NCBI GenBank assembly: GCA_900549555.1
Contig: UROO01000112.1
Span: 1 to 5,767, forward strand
Direction of reading: 5' to 3'
Length of the DNA stretch: 5,767 nt
Origin: an uncultured Collinsella sp.
GTDB taxonomy: Bacteria > Actinomycetota > Coriobacteriia > Coriobacteriales > Coriobacteriaceae
Under the pieces are notes generated by a model that was not told the DNA's origin, made no database searches, and was given only the letters and a program-made list of their open reading frames with translations. This document shows positions 5,361-5,767 of this stretch, one piece after another (the first letter of the stretch is position 1; every line of letters starts with the position of its first letter). Both the position numbers and the translations under genes were made by a program.

Positions 5361-5390
5361 ATAAAGAAATAGGGACGGCGATGCCGTCCC
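5361..5390 (-). terminator. Likely terminator of the XRE regulator transcript
   Basis: GGGACGGC (5372-5379) and GCCGTCCC (5383-5390) form a perfect 8-bp GC-rich stem with a 3-base loop. On the minus strand the stem is followed by TATTTCTTTAT, a T-rich tail, as for an intrinsic terminator. It lies about 95 bases beyond the stop codon of the XRE gene. Confidence 0.5.
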
Positions 5391-5471
5391 CTTCGCTCGC
5401 AGAGCTCGCTGCGCGGTCACGTGCCGTGACCTTGCCGCCGGCTACGCCGTCGATTGATACGCTCACTGCGT
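5372..5471. repeat. GC-rich cluster of small palindromes (REP/MITE-like)
   Basis: About 100 GC-rich bases inside AT-rich DNA hold several short hairpins: GGGACGGC/GCCGTCCC (5372-5390, loop 3), CGCAG/CTGCG (5398-5413, loop 6), GGTCACG/CGTGACC (5415-5431, loop 3), CGGC/GCCG (5439-5449, loop 3) and ACGC/GCGT (5459-5471, loop 5). GACGGCG (5374-5380) also matches CGCCGTC (5445-5451), so the whole block could fold. This resembles a repetitive extragenic palindrome or small non-autonomous element, but copy number cannot be judged from one window. Confidence 0.5.
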
Positions 5472-5485
5472 TCGCTGATGATGGA

Positions 5486-5734
5486 CTAATCCTTTTTATC
5501 AGTGACACCAGTCATAAGTGCAGCAATTGATATGTTGAATCCATTGGCAATTTTAGAGAGGTTAGAAAGACTGACATTTCTTCGCCCGACCTCTATCGAG
5601 GCGTAGTAAGACCTGTCCATGTCAATGCGGTTCGCAAATTGCTCTTGTGAGTAACCAGACTCTGATCTGAGTTCTTTGCAGCGTAGACCAAAGGATTGTT
5701 GTAGCGGCGAGATATCCATGACAAAAAGAGTCAT
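5486..5734 (-). CDS. XRE-family helix-turn-helix transcriptional regulator
   Basis: The product (82 aa from ATG 5734, or 77 aa from ATG 5719) is a single HTH_3/Cro-C1-type domain. ELRSESGYSQEQFANRIDMD leads into RSYYASIEVGRRNVSLSNLSKIANGFNISIAALM, which contains the recognition helix and the typical 'iE.GrrnpsL..L.kiA' motif. Size and motif resemble controller (C) proteins of restriction-modification systems and stand-alone immunity-type repressors. Neither ATG has a Shine-Dalgarno site. Both lie inside a 9-bp inverted repeat, which suggests autoregulation and possibly leaderless translation. It lies beyond the tRNA remnant and is lower in GC than the conjugation genes, so it probably belongs to the flanking chromosome or another island. 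A partner gene could lie to the right, outside the window. Confidence 0.85.
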   Translation of the reverse strand: MTLFVMDISPLQQSFGLRCKELRSESGYSQEQFANRIDMDRSYYASIEVGRRNVSLSNLSKIANGFNISIAALMTGVTDKKD

Positions 5735-5738
5735 GGAT
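5714..5738. promoter_or_regulatory. Inverted repeat over the XRE start codons, probable autoregulatory operator
   Basis: ATCCATGAC (5714-5722) and GTCATGGAT (5730-5738) are exact 9-bp inverted repeats with a 7-base spacer. Each arm contains one of the two candidate ATG codons of the XRE gene. XRE dimers commonly bind such palindromes at their own promoters. The GAC...GTC half-sites are loosely reminiscent of restriction-modification C-boxes. Confidence 0.55.
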
Positions 5739-5767
5739 TGTTGTATTTATGCCAACGGACTATATAC

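Noticed and set aside
5330..5530. Plus-strand frame of 66 codons
   Set aside because: It crosses the palindrome cluster and the end of the XRE gene on the opposite strand, has a GTG start without a ribosome site, and shows no motif.
1..5767. CRISPR array
   Set aside because: No regularly spaced repeats of 25-40 bases occur. The repeats near 4921-4974 are short and too closely spaced.

Overview
The window is most likely one end of an integrative mobile element (an integrative conjugative or mobilizable element) sitting in a tRNA gene of a fairly GC-rich bacterium. The start of the contig is contaminated with Illumina Nextera adapter (1-48), so real genomic sequence begins at 49. High GC across most genes, strong GGAGG-type Shine-Dalgarno sites, TTG/GTG starts and ATGA-type gene overlaps suit an actinobacterium, possibly a gut Coriobacteriia (Collinsella/Olsenella-like). 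That taxonomic guess is inference from style, not from a marker gene.

All convincing genes are on the minus strand. Reading in transcription order from right to left, the element has a tyrosine recombinase (3544-4845) next to its attachment region. Then comes a promoter and operator (3491-3519) followed by a compact operon. The operon encodes an unrecognised 228-aa protein (2793-3479), a small excisionase-like HTH protein (2458-2700), a DnaB-like RecA-fold ATPase/helicase (1562-2461), a MobC-like ribbon-helix-helix relaxosome protein (1208-1558), and the N-terminal half of a VirD4/TraG-type coupling protein (132-1211). The last genes are overlapping or nearly contiguous, which implies translational coupling. 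No relaxase is visible. The VirD4-like frame stops before Walker B, about 80 bases from the contaminated contig end. The logic is excision/integration (Int plus probable HTH factor), DNA processing (helicase, MobC-like protein) and delivery to a secretion channel (VirD4).

The 640 bases between the integrase start and the last gene (4846-5485) contain no protein gene but are rich in structure. They hold a near-perfect 24-bp hairpin just upstream of the integrase ribosome-binding site, three copies of a GGGGTGAAA motif (two direct, one inverted), a candidate int promoter, a small inverted repeat, and tandem short repeats. These lead into the 3' half of a tRNA gene, probably tRNA-Arg(CCU), ending in CCA, which I read as one copy of the attachment core. 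A terminator-like hairpin follows the tRNA remnant and probably marks the start of flanking chromosome. Beyond it the DNA is AT-rich apart from a small GC-rich cluster of palindromes (5372-5471), and it ends with an XRE-family regulator (5486-5734) whose start codons lie inside a 9-bp inverted repeat.

The most interesting items are the structured integrase leader/attachment region, the helicase-MobC-VirD4 gene order without a relaxase, the helicase's substituted sensor glutamine, the unknown 228-aa operon leader, and the XRE gene with its start codons embedded in a palindrome.
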